Source: Symbiodinium natans
Lineage: Eukaryota > Sar > Dinophyceae > Suessiales > Symbiodiniaceae
DNA: 64,000 nt
Assembly (NCBI GenBank): GCA_905221605.1
Contig: CAJNDS010000225.1
Location: forward strand, 739,001 to 803,000
Direction: 5' to 3'
Shown here: positions 52,109 through 61,119 of the stretch, in pieces
Position numbering within the stretch: the stretch's first letter is position 1
How the letters are laid out: each line of letters begins with the position of its first letter
Translations under genes and position numbers: made by a program
Notes under the pieces: generated by a model
What the model saw: only the letters and a program-made list of their open reading frames with translations
Database searches by the model: none
Told to the model about the DNA's origin: nothing

Positions 52109-52813
52109 GTGAAAAGGGCCCCAGCTCTAACAGTCAAGATGGTTCGCGCACTTCATCTTTGTCCTCAAGGACTGGCTAAGGCTGGTGCAGACAAGTCGAC
52201 TCTAGATTTCATGGGGAGACATGTTGGAACGATTTCCTCTAGTGATGTCTACGCCAGAGGAATGCAAGCTAGACCCCTGAGAAAATTCAGTCACGTGATC
52301 AAACAGATTTACCTGGGGGTCTTCGACCCGGACGCCACTCGCAGCGGGATGTTCCGAACACAGCCCGAGCCCTTCGATGATCTCGGTGCACGTGGCGACA
52401 TTGCAGAGTCCGACCAAGGGCCTCTGGCGACAACCGACGTCGAAACTCCCGAGATGGCGAGTGCCCATGAAGAGCTTGGCGATTCACCAACAGCAAACTC
52501 CCCCACGGCAGCTCCTGCAGAAGCCCCAGCGGCGCCGGCTAGTGCTGCTCCGTCCTCGGAGTGTTCCTCGTCCTCTTCTTCTTCCTCCAGTGACGATTCC
52601 GCGGAGACTGATCAGTGCCAGCCACCCCAACAACAGCCCGAAGGTGTCTTCTTCATCCACCCGAAAGGCAAAGTACATGTCAAAGCCATTGCGGGTGCTG
52701 CTCGCTTCAAATGCGGGAGGAAAGCCTCGGATACTTTCGTGGCCACGTGCACAGGATCCTTTTTCCCCCGCATCACTGTGCGGTCAATGCGAGCCAGCCA
52801 CTTTTCCGATTAA
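52109..52813 (+). pseudogene. tyrosine-recombinase C-terminal part
   Basis: The frame contains LAKAGADKSTLDFMGRHVGT with the catalytic His, SSDVYARGMQARPLRKFSHV with the nucleophile Tyr, and FDPDATRSGMF, all in the order of YR retroelement recombinases. It is followed by a Ser/Pro/Ala-rich linker and a CGRKASDTFVATC end. The N-terminal and middle parts are missing from this strand; the middle part is at 51660-52065, inverted. This is probably the 3' end of a YR element lying upstream of the next gag. Confidence 0.65.
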
Positions 52814-53052
52814 GTCGCGGAGCGACCTGATCCGTGCCCTGGACACATCTCTCTCTCAGCTTCGCGACAATGCGACGCTGTAAATCTCGAACCATGCGTG
52901 TGCACGAATGATTGCGGTGCAACCCTTTTCTTTTGCTGCGCCCCGGTGGCCACTCACCATGTGCGTGCAGATGCTGATGCATTATTGCGCCGCCAGTTGG
53001 GCCGAGAGCTCCTGTCAGTCTCACGTGTCACTGTTTGGGGTCTGCGTCTGCC

Positions 53053-54345
53053 ATGGCTTCCTTGCTCGACTCGGAGGCGCAATTTCGTCAGCGAGCCCTC
53101 GAGCTTGGCCTCAAAGACGCTTTCGTGGAAGCCCTCAAAACTGCCGGTCTGGCAACCATCAACAAGTTCGGCTTTGCGCATGGACAACCAGGTCAGAAGA
53201 TCGACGATGAAGACTTTAGGCTCTTCCTGACGAGCCAGCTCGGCACCGAGCCGAACATTGGAGTGGTTGCCGCGGCCAAAAACCTCCTCTTCGAAGCCCA
53301 CGTCTTCATCACAGCCAGCCTGAAGAACCGCCTGGAGGTGACTAGTGATGCAGTCAAGCCAGTACCTCTGGCGGAACGCAGCTCGCGACTCCAAGCCCTT
53401 CGGATGAAGTATCCAGGCCTGGATATATCCAAGTCAATGGAGCCCGGGCACGCCCTTCTCGACGCCATGGTTCACCAAGCAGAGACCAAACAGCTCCGCT
53501 ACGTTCCGCCGAGCCGTTGTCCTTCTCGCGAACAGGAGCTGTCCAGCAACAAATCAGTAAACAAAACCCTCGAAGTCGACGGGAGCAACATCAAACTCAA
53601 GGCCGCTGACAAGTCTATCTTCGTGGACAACAACACGGAGTTCTTGCTGTACCAGGCCATGAGACGAAGAGGCCTGGCCCTGGAATTTGCAGATCTCATC
53701 ACGTTCACAGTCCACCAGAAGTGGGTAGACTTCCTCTTTGCCGAGATGACTAAAGAGCCCGTTCGAGGATTCCAACAAGTCCAGATCTTCCAAATTCTCA
53801 GGGCCGACAAGGCAGCCTGGGTCCACATGGCAGACACGTGTACAGACATCAGACCAGGAACAGGGGCTCGACCCCTCGACGCAATCATGTCCACCCTTCC
53901 GGGCGTCCACACAGTGGTCTTCAACCTTCTGCCCTTGCATGCCCCTCCTTGGGCAAGTTATGGTGATGCTCGAAAAGGCAAGGGCAAGGACATCGGCGCC
54001 AGATGGACCAATGGCGGCAAAGGCAAGGACCAACCCGGGAGCTGGCAGCGCTGGACTCCATACGACCGCCTTGCCGGTGGTGGAGGTACAACCAGCAAGG
54101 GCGGCAAGGGCGCTGGCAAGGGCAAGTACCAGAAAGGCTCATGGGAGCGGCGGCCTAACATGCCGCGTTTGCTCTTGGGCCTCCACTACAAGAACACGGA
54201 TGGCAGACCGCTTTGTTTCGCATGGAACCTTCCTGGAGGATGCACCAAAGGCAAGGATGGAGCCTGCGACCGCGGCCTTCACCTCTGTTCCAAGTGCCTC
54301 GGAGCGCACTCGTACAACGAATGCCCGCAGAAAGGGCCCAACTGA
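53053..54345 (+). CDS. retroelement gag-like protein, 430 aa, with zinc knuckle
   Basis: ATG at 53053 (MASLLDSEAQFRQRALELGL). Helical N-terminal half; Gly/Lys-rich RNA-binding-like stretch in the last third (KGKGKDIGARWTNGGKGKDQ); C-terminal Cys/His cluster CFAWNLPGGC...CDRGLHLC followed by CSKCLGAHSYNEC, a CCHC-type knuckle. This is the layout of gag-like ORFs in dinoflagellate retroelements. The stop is TGA at 54343 followed directly by CTA, and the same frame stays open into a methyltransferase-like domain, so readthrough is a real possibility. Intact, unlike the recombinase remnant upstream. Confidence 0.7.
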   Translation: MASLLDSEAQFRQRALELGLKDAFVEALKTAGLATINKFGFAHGQPGQKIDDEDFRLFLTSQLGTEPNIGVVAAAKNLLFEAHVFITASLKNRLEVTSDAVKPVPLAERSSRLQALRMKYPGLDISKSMEPGHALLDAMVHQAETKQLRYVPPSRCPSREQELSSNKSVNKTLEVDGSNIKLKAADKSIFVDNNTEFLLYQAMRRRGLALEFADLITFTVHQKWVDFLFAEMTKEPVRGFQQVQIFQILRADKAAWVHMADTCTDIRPGTGARPLDAIMSTLPGVHTVVFNLLPLHAPPWASYGDARKGKGKDIGARWTNGGKGKDQPGSWQRWTPYDRLAGGGGTTSKGGKGAGKGKYQKGSWERRPNMPRLLLGLHYKNTDGRPLCFAWNLPGGCTKGKDGACDRGLHLCSKCLGAHSYNECPQKGPN

Positions 54346-54510
54346 CTACCGCTGTCAGAGCGAGTTGAGCCCGCTTCCCCTACCACAGAGGCCAGACGTT
54401 TACACACATTTTTCGGGCTTGAGATCTTCGCTGGCTCTGCCGGCCTGACGGCAGCCCTCAAGAATTGCGGCCTCAGAGGAAGCTTCGGCGTTGATTCTGT
54501 TTTGTACAAG
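54346..54510 (+). CDS. methyltransferase-like domain, first exon, in frame with gag
   Basis: In the gag frame after the TGA come 55 codons ending TACAAG before GTTAGA (donor). They include FFGLEIFAGSAGLTAALKNC, where FAGSAG matches the S-adenosylmethionine-binding motif I of C5-methyltransferase-like domains that occur in dinoflagellate retroelement polyproteins. There is no own ATG, which supports expression through readthrough or as part of an internal exon. Confidence 0.6.
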
Positions 54511-54850
54511 GTTAGAATGACAAGTGCACGCATTTCTTTCAATTAAAATGTAGCGAATGAAATAGATGCACGAGTGAGCGTATTAATGCACTAAGTTCGT
54601 GCGTTTGGAAAGATCTTTTCATGCGTCCCGCGACAATAAGCTAATTAACGCAGAAACCGTATTATTATCTTCATCCTTATAATAACCCCTACAAATATAC
54701 TAAGTTTTCTATCATTAGAAATCCTATAGCATTAAAGGGGGAAAAGGCCACAATAATAGTATTACAAGGGGCTTCACGCTTCACTTCTCTTTATTCGTTC
54801 ATTGACTAGGGCCGGTAATCAAACTTGATTTACTTCAGCCCGGCGCTCAG
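54511..54850 (+). other. probable AT-rich intron
   Basis: An AT-rich stretch with no open frame between the exon ending TACAAG and renewed coding sequence. A TTCAG or CTCAG acceptor near 54837-54852 would close it. Confidence 0.45.
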
Positions 54851-54851
54851 A

Positions 54852-55389
54852 AGTTACTTTTCTCCATTTTCGAGCGTGAACGCTTACTTTTGTCTGGCTG
54901 TCGCCCCCTAACGGCAACGCCCCAGAAACCCTGGCGATCAAGAATCCTCATGTCAAGGGAAGCTCCCAGAACAAAATGTCAAGCTCGGCCTCAAGGACTC
55001 TGGCGCCGGCGACTCAGACCAGGAAGGCAAGATCACGCATCTTCAGGGTCTTTCCTGCGCAATCTGCGCGTACCTCAGCCAAGCTGGAAAACCCTGGTCG
55101 GTCGCATGCTCCCTCCGCCAGCAACCTCTGGTCGACACAAGCATGGGCAGGCGGTCGTTGAGTCCTGCATGTATGGGGGATCTAGACCAAAACGCATGAC
55201 GCTGCTTTCGCGAACATGCTCGAGCTCTCCTGCATCAATTTGCCATGCGATGGCTCCCATGAACATGACGCAGGAAGGCCGGGGCCGTAGTGCCCCCAAA
55301 GCATCAAGCGTCTGTGATTGGTATAATTTACTGGCGGACCGCCTCAGACCAGCGGACAAGTCAGAAACATCAACAACCATGGCAACGTA
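54852..55389 (+). pseudogene. methyltransferase-like domain, second exon (frameshifted)
   Basis: One frame reads FVWLSPPNGNAPETLAIKNP, which aligns with the PPC (motif IV) region, but Asn replaces the catalytic Cys. Another frame carries AVVESCMYGGSRPKRMTLLS and a His/Met-rich segment typical of the following part in related elements. The frame changes between the two, so this copy is degenerate. It ends near TAA at 55388. Confidence 0.45.
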
Positions 55390-55392
55390 AAA

Positions 55393-55705
55393 TGGACTCC
55401 AAAAAGGTGGTTTTGGAAGCCATGGCCCCAAACACGCCAAGGCCCACTACCAGGATGCGCTTCTCTGGCGAGCTGCAAACAATCCAGAGACTTATGACCC
55501 TAGATACTGTTTTCGAGGCCACACTAGACTGTAGTCAACCTAAATGAGCAGCCAGGAAGATCAACCAGGCCATGGCAACACGGTACCAGACTCAGGACTC
55601 CCACAAAGGTGGTCTTGGAAGCTATGGGCCCAAAACATGTCACTGTGCACATAAGGGACTCCACGAAGGTGGTTGGGGAAGGCCCCATGAACCTAAACAT
55701 GTCAC
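55393..55705. repeat. minisatellite, GACTCC-AAGGTGGT unit
   Basis: The motif GACTCCAxxAAGGTGGTxTTGGAAGxCxATGGCCCCAAA is seen three times (about 55393, 55598, 55658), separated by AACATGTCACT-type sequence. Confidence 0.6.
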
Positions 55706-56155
55706 TCCCCATTCCCATTCAATCACATCATCCTGATTCTTCAGAAAACTTTATCTTAAAACCAGATGTCTCAGGAAAGAACTGTGGGCTCCAAAAATTA
55801 TGATTATTTACTGTTCTTTTCAAAACGGGTTCGTCGGTTCCGTGAAGAATTCCATCCATGCTTCTTTCAACATATATATATATATCTCTTTCTATCTTTT
55901 TTTAATGACACGCTTGAGCATTTCACATATATATATTTATATATCATAGATATTTATTGCTATATGTATTCTTCTTCAGTACTTTCAACCATTCCTCTAC
56001 TGCCTTGTTAAGGGAATCAGGGAATCGATCGAAATCTCTTGAGTGTTGCAGAAGGAAATGATTTGAGGATTTGACACAAACTCTTTCAGGGCCATTTCAG
56101 GGGCCTTGATTGAACGCTGTAGTATTGTGTTACGGCGCACTTGACGTCATGATGC
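55705..56155. other. AT-rich spacer
   Basis: Contains TATATA runs at about 55870-55890 and 55927-55950. No gene was recognised. Confidence 0.5.
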
Positions 56156-56161
56156 GTGGTC

Positions 56162-56748
56162 CGGCCCGGCCCGGCCCAGAATGGCTTAAGCTTTTGATTT
56201 TCTTGGCTGCTTCGCAGCTTAACTCAGCTGAGGCGGGCAGCAGGGCTTGGGTGGCCAGGTTCGCTGTCGTGAGCCTTCGTGAACCTTCGCGGTGACCGGA
56301 CACTTTCGTGAGCTTTCGTGAGCTTTCGTGCGGGGGGCAAACACTTTCGTGAAGGGCCACTGTGCTTTCGTGAAGCCAAAAAAACTTTCGTGAGCTTTCG
56401 TGAACTTTCGCGGGGGTACTTTCGTGCACTTTCGTGAACGGGACAAAACACTTTCGTGAAGGGCCCCCCGTGCTTTCGTGAGGACAAAAACTTTCGTGAG
56501 CTTTCGTGCAGGGGCCGACCACTTTCGTGAGGGAGCCAAACACTTTCGTGAGCCAACCGGGCACTTTCGTGAGGCAGCCGGGCGCTTTCGCGAGGCAGCC
56601 GGGCACTTTCGTGAGAGCCAAAACCACTTTCGTGAAGCAATCCTGAGCCTAACCGGGCCATCGGGGAAGAAATTTTGGAAGAGTCGAAACCAATTTAACC
56701 AATCCAACGAAAAAAAATAAATCATGATTTCTGGGCCGGGCCGGGCCG
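56162..56748. mobile_element. 590 bp element with GC-rich terminal inverted repeats
   Basis: CGGCCCGGCCCGGCCCAGAA (56162-56181) is perfectly inverted at 56729-56748, where the CCGGG array continues to about 56766. The interior is largely a CTTTCGTGA minisatellite. No transposase is present. A target duplication could not be recognised, so a MITE-like origin is inferred only from the inverted ends. Confidence 0.5.
56300..56640. repeat. CTTTCGTGA(G/A) minisatellite
   Basis: About 26 copies of CTTTCGTGA separated by variable 1-15 bp spacers. On the minus strand they translate as HESSRKLTK-like repeats and on the plus as FRE repeats, both by-products. Confidence 0.9.
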
Positions 56749-56770
56749 GGCCGGGCCGGGCCGGCGGGGC

Positions 56771-56838
56771 GGCTTCAGCGTTTCAGCGTTTCAGCGTTTC
56801 AGCGTGTCAGCGTTTCAGCGTTTCAGTGTTTCAGTGTG
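56771..56838. repeat. TTTCAGCG minisatellite
   Basis: Eight 8 bp units TTTCAGCG/TTTCAGTG directly after the CCGGG array. Confidence 0.95.
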
Positions 56839-56925
56839 CACAGCTAAAGGCAACAGGTTGCGATCAAAGACAGCTATCCAAGAGCTTACTTCGAAGCAGG
56901 CAGCTGTTTTTTTTTATGAACACGC

Positions 56926-57290
56926 AAATCACATCAATCACATCATCACATCACATCACATCACATCACATCACATCACATTACATCACATCACATCACA
57001 TCACATCACATCACCATCACATCACCATCACATCACCATCACATCACCATCACATCACATCACATCACCTCACACCTCACCTCACACCTCACCTCACACC
57101 TCACCTCACACCTCACCTCACACCCACCTCACCTCACACCTCACCTCACACCTCACCATCACATCACATCACATCACATCACATCACATCACATTCACAT
57201 CACGTCACGTCACGTCACATCACATCACCACAGTCATCACATCAATCATCAATCATGTCACATCACATCACATCATCACATCACCAAATC
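56926..57290. repeat. (ATCAC)n satellite with ACCTC variants
   Basis: TCACA pentamers, an internal block of CACCATCACAT, and a block of CTCACACCTCAC units (about 57066-57150), then TCACA again. Long His/Thr/Ser-rich open frames across it have no coding value. Confidence 0.97.
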
Positions 57291-57679
57291 AAAAATCAGT
57301 CATCAGTCGCTAGTTTGAATTGAGTTGAGTCTTTGTCTTCGTCTGAGCTGGGAATCTCCGGACTTCAGACTCCAGACTCTGGTTCCGGACTTCGAACCGG
57401 CACTTGGACTTCCAGTCCAGTCCAGTCCTACGTTTGAACTTTGAAGGGATTCCAAACTTTAAACCTTAAACTTTCAAACTTCAATTTAGACTTTTGAATT
57501 TTCGGCGGACGCTGGCTGCCATTCTTAATTTCAACACATCAACAAACCCCCCAGTAAATTTTACCATCTGTGATCCTGTACCCCAGAAAACTGTGCGCTG
57601 CAGTAGCGACCGCGGTGCATGCCAACTGCATCGCGGGGCATCCAGGATTTACCCTCCCATCTCCAGTCTGTTCCGGGAG

Positions 57680-58630
57680 ACATTGCCATGGATGAGGTTG
57701 CCGCCCGAGCTGTGGCAGGGTCGTCGGCGGCCCAGAGACAGCTGCCCGGGCTCATGCCAGAATCCCGGGTCAAGCTCACAATCACCTTGCGCCTATCAGA
57801 CATCACTTGGCAGGTGGTTTGATTCCCTCGAATCCCGCCTCCTAGCGATCATTCCAACAACAGATGGGATGTGGATGCTCGCCAGTGTGCTTTTGGGGTT
57901 CCATGGAAACCCCACGAGTTCGTTCAAGAAGCTGCCCTGCGAGGCTTCCCGAACAAATTTGCTGAGGTTGTGTCCAATGAGCTCGACGAGGCTATCCTAA
58001 ACCTGGCAACCCACCCTCACCATGTTATAGAAGATGGTTATCCAGAGCGGTCGACCTACACTGGCAGAAAGAACAGCTTAAGGCTTCTTTGACCAGCTCT
58101 TTGCGAGTGTAGTCCGCCCCAAAAGATTCTCCTCTGAAGAGATGGTGCAAGAGTACTCTCGCAGGACAAGGATGTTGCTTCGATGCAGGGAGTCCCCTAG
58201 CAGGGAAGATCCCCTGTCCCATGACCTTCCCAAGTCCTTTTCTTCCCCATATCTCAGCCTCAACGAGCTTGAAGAGCTCACTCCTCTGATCCAAGAGGCT
58301 GCGATAACCCGTGCAGAGGGAACCAAAACATTTTGTCGAAGAGACTTGAGACAGACGTTGATTGAAGCTGAGAAAGGGTGGCGACCTCTTCGACCCAGGG
58401 TCACCTGAGGCCGCCGGGCTGCCGCTTTGGGGTTCTGCAGAAAGGGAAGATAAGGTGTGTAAACGACATGTCTGCATCGCTGATAAATGCCACTGAAGAT
58501 CACCCTCCAGAATGTGGATGTTATCTGTGCGGCCATCGGTCGGTGGTTTCAGCTCAGACAGCAAGCAGGCCTTCCCACAAAGCTTCCAGCAAAGATTTTC
58601 GACTTGAAGTCCCGCTTACAAGCAGCTCCC
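57680..58630 (+). pseudogene. retroelement reverse transcriptase, N-terminal part (frameshifted)
   Basis: Pieces in successive frames: MDEVAARAVAGSSAAQRQLP; FGVPWKPHEFVQEAALRGFP; RWLSRAVDLHWQKEQLKASL; LNELEELTPLIQEAAITRAE; RRFGVLQKGKIRCVNDMSAS; VDVICAAIGRWFQLRQQAGL; KIFDLKSRLQAAPN. The last pieces correspond to RT fingers/palm motifs around the first catalytic Asp (FDLKS). At least three frame changes are needed. The catalytic FYDD part is not on this strand but follows inverted from 58630. Confidence 0.65.
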
Positions 58631-58634
58631 AACT

Positions 58635-59310
58635 GCTTCTTCCTGCTCGGGGAACCACGAGAAGAATTGTAAGGGCAAGCCTGTGGGATCGACTAGCACT
58701 TCTCCCAATCCTGCACAGGGGCCGTTTTCTCCCTCCTAAGGAGGCATCAGTGTAGAGGTATAAGCACTCTTTCTTCGCTGCAGAGACTTGTCGTGCCGGA
58801 GCTCTTTTAAAGAATGTCACAATAAGCATTGACAGCAGCAAGGGCCATCATCAAGCTTGCCGTCTCTGGACAAAGTTCTAGCAGAGAAGACTTGGAGGTA
58901 GGACTTGGCAAGAAAACCGGCAACCTGCGAAAGACATCCTTCCTGCGAGATGTTTAGCTCGGCTTTGAGAGAGCTGTCGGTCTTAGGTGACCTGAAGAAG
59001 GTCCCTGATGAGCTCTGAAACTCGGGCTTCAGTGTTTAGCATCTCGACTATGCCTGTGCTAAGAGGTGAGAGGTTCACGACAACCCCTAAGGCACTGAGC
59101 TTCGCACTGAAGGAGGTGTGCTTGTTTTCCTTGTCGAAAGCCCATCCAAGCAGGGTGAAGAAAGTTTCAGCTGCTTGGTCTGTGTTGTTCTCGAGGCCTG
59201 GCTCTGAGAAGATTGGAAAATCATCGTAAAAGCAGGTCCACATTAACCACAGCCCCTTTGCAGCAATTGCCCACACGGCTCTGCTCATCCTGTTGAAAGA
59301 GAAGACTGAC
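58635..59310 (-). pseudogene. reverse-transcriptase palm and start of RNase H, inverted segment
   Basis: Read on the minus strand from 59310: SATQSVFSFNRMSRAVWAIA, then LWLMWTCFYDDFPIFSEP with the YxDD-type active site FYDD (codons at 59220-59228), then FFTLLGWAFDKENKHTSFSA and LSALGVVVNL, a typical RT tail. Lower down, ECLYLYTDASL is the first RNase H strand with its Asp, followed after a frameshift by GLGEVLVDPTGLPLQFFSWF. The pieces that precede and follow this in the protein are on the plus strand, so about 0.68 kb is inverted. Confidence 0.7.
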
Positions 59311-59333
59311 TGCGTAGCACTGAAAGAAGAGAG

Positions 59334-59696
59334 ATGGATCGGAAAACCTTACATCTGCCTTTGGGATCGCTGAGGGCCAAGCCAGCGTGTCTCCTTGCAC
59401 AAGACATGATGATGCTGGACATTGACCTTGAGACGAAGTGCATTTTCCTTCTTGAGCTCCTTGCTGTGTGCATCGGGTTCTGGTTATGGGGCGACGTCTT
59501 CGGTGTGTCTTCTCTTGTTGCTTTCACTGACAATGAAGCAGCCAAAGCCTGTCTGGTCAAGGGAAGCTCTGCACCCCAATTGCCAACAAGCTTCTCTTTT
59601 GTAGCAGTGCTCGAGGTTGAGAGAATGTGCCTTCCTTGGTTTTTCAGAGTTCTCTCTCTTTCCAACATTGCCCTTTGCTTGAGGGAATCCCCTTGA
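59334..59696 (+). pseudogene. RNase H remainder of the same retroelement
   Basis: The frame contains DLETKCIFLLELLAVCIGFW with the second acidic residue, SLVAFTDNEAAKACLVKGSS with the third, and LSNIALCLRESP at the position where related elements have NIAD-PSRG. It continues the RNase H fold started in the inverted segment. It ends in TGA, with no intact polyprotein around it. Confidence 0.6.
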
Positions 59697-59736
59697 TCGA
59701 CTTCAACTTTGCCGAATTCCTCGTTTGCTTTAAAAA

Positions 59737-59964
59737 GGGGGAGTGCTCAGACTCGGCTCGTTTCAGTAAGGTGCTGAGACCAACTCAGCCACAAGGTGCC
59801 AGAGCCACAGTCGTGTTTAACCCCACTTGGACAAAAAGAAGATGTCCGAATTCTGTATGCTTCACTGTATGTGCATGATCTCTTTTGAATATGGTTCTGA
59901 ATTTTCTTATTCTCATGATGACAGATACATTCTCATCTCGATGCCGGTCCATTGACGAGATAAG
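59737..59964. repeat. 228 bp direct repeat, copy 1
   Basis: From GGGGGAGTGCTCAGACT to CCATTGACGAGATAA, repeated at 60808-61035 with only a few changes (an extra T after GACT, TTTAACCCC versus TTTGACCCC). Confidence 0.9.
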
Positions 59965-60090
59965 CGTGCCAGCGAGGTGCGATTTATCTTGAAAATGGAA
60001 AATGACCTTTCATGTCATTTAGACATCTCTTGTGCTTCGACTCTTTGCAGCATGTAGCATTGGCACAGTGCATGTGTTCTCATTTTCTTG
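59963..60090. repeat. dispersed 135 bp repeat, copy 2
   Basis: Matches 51525-51660 in the same orientation. Small differences include loss of a few bases after GAGGT. Here it follows the first 228 bp repeat directly. Confidence 0.85.
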
Positions 60091-60491
60091 AAGATATTGC
60101 TTGTCTTTTCATGTCAGCTTCCTGATCTTTGATTTCAAGCAACATTCGGCTTGAGCTGCAGCTCTGAAGAAAGAATTTTCACCCGCGTTTCCCACCCCCT
60201 GTTCTTTAGACGCGGGTCACCACAGCGTTGCTCTGTTCAGGTGTACAGTTGTGATGATCCACTCTTTAGGCAACACTCCGGCCTGAGCAAAGCTGGACAA
60301 GGAACATGCTTGCCCACCTCTCCCTCCCCTTTCTGTGCATGACAGGTTCTCTGCAGATATATGCCCCACAGGAAATGCAAGACCGTTGCTGGCCCATGCT
60401 GCAAGTGGCTCGTTTCGGTCTAGGAGTACCTGAGACTTTTCTGTTGCTCAAGGTTCTGCCTCTCGTTAGTTGAACTCATTGAGATCTCGAC

Positions 60492-60713
60492 ATGGAGCGA
60501 ACTTTGACACAAGCTCAGCTTAACGAGTTCCGTCAGTGGCTACGCACCTTGAACATGAATTCCCTGATGAAGGTGGCTGAGGTTTTGGACGTTCTTGGAG
60601 AGCGAGAGGATCATCGGAGAGAGGAGGCAACACTGCGTCTGCATCAGTGGCAGTTTGTGGACCCTGAACATGAACCTGAGCGACCAAGTGACAGTGCTGC
60701 GTCAAGCTCTTAG
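60492..60713 (+). CDS. short ORF between the direct repeats, 73 aa
   Basis: ATG-led: MERTLTQAQLNEFRQWLRTL, then MKVAEVLDVLGEREDHRREE and an acidic/Ser end before TAG. It looks like a small helical charged protein or the N-terminus of a longer spliced one. No family was recognised. It lies inside the 1.1 kb interval bounded by the two 228 bp repeats. Confidence 0.4.
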   Translation: MERTLTQAQLNEFRQWLRTLNMNSLMKVAEVLDVLGEREDHRREEATLRLHQWQFVDPEHEPERPSDSAASSS

Positions 60714-60807
60714 CAGCAACCACTGGCTTCTTGACGTGAGCGACTTTGACTCACCTTGTCCTGTTTCAGGCCGACTCACTTAGGAACCTGTGAGAGCAGT
60801 AGTGGCC

Positions 60808-61035
60808 GGGGGAGTGCTCAGACTTCGGCTCGTTTCAGTAAGGTGCTGAGACCAACTCAGCCACAAGGTGCCAGAGCCACAGTCGTGTTTGACCCCACTT
60901 GGACAAAAAGAAGATGTCCGAATTCTGTATGCTTCACTGTATGTGCATGATCTCTTTTGAATATGGTTCTGAATTTTCTTATTCTCATGATGACAGATAC
61001 ATTCTCATCTCGATGCCGGTCCATTGACGAGATAA
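60808..61035. repeat. 228 bp direct repeat, copy 2
   Basis: Second copy, 1071 bp downstream of the first. It runs into ATTTTTAAAGATCTTAAAGG and an AT-rich patch. Confidence 0.9.
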
Positions 61036-61118
61036 TTTTTAAAGATCTTAAAGGTTTCAAAGGTTTTACAGAAATATATAAATATATATATATATATATA
61101 AATATATATAATATAAAG
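61036..61118. repeat. TTAAAGGTTT motif plus (AT)n patch
   Basis: Resembles the 50918-51060 region: TTTTAAAG repeats beside ATATATAAATATATAT. Confidence 0.7.
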
Positions 61119-61119
61119 A

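Noticed and set aside
56300-56640. Possible CRISPR-like array of spaced short repeats
   Set aside because: The repeat is only 9 bp, the spacers are 1-15 bp and irregular, and the context is eukaryotic.
56219-56725. Overlapping minus-strand ORFs with HESSRKLTK-like repeats
   Set aside because: Produced by the CTTTCGTGA minisatellite being open in several frames at once.
56924-57313. Long His/Thr/Ser-rich open frames of up to about 199 codons
   Set aside because: They are translations of the ATCAC/ACCTC satellite and carry no independent coding signal.
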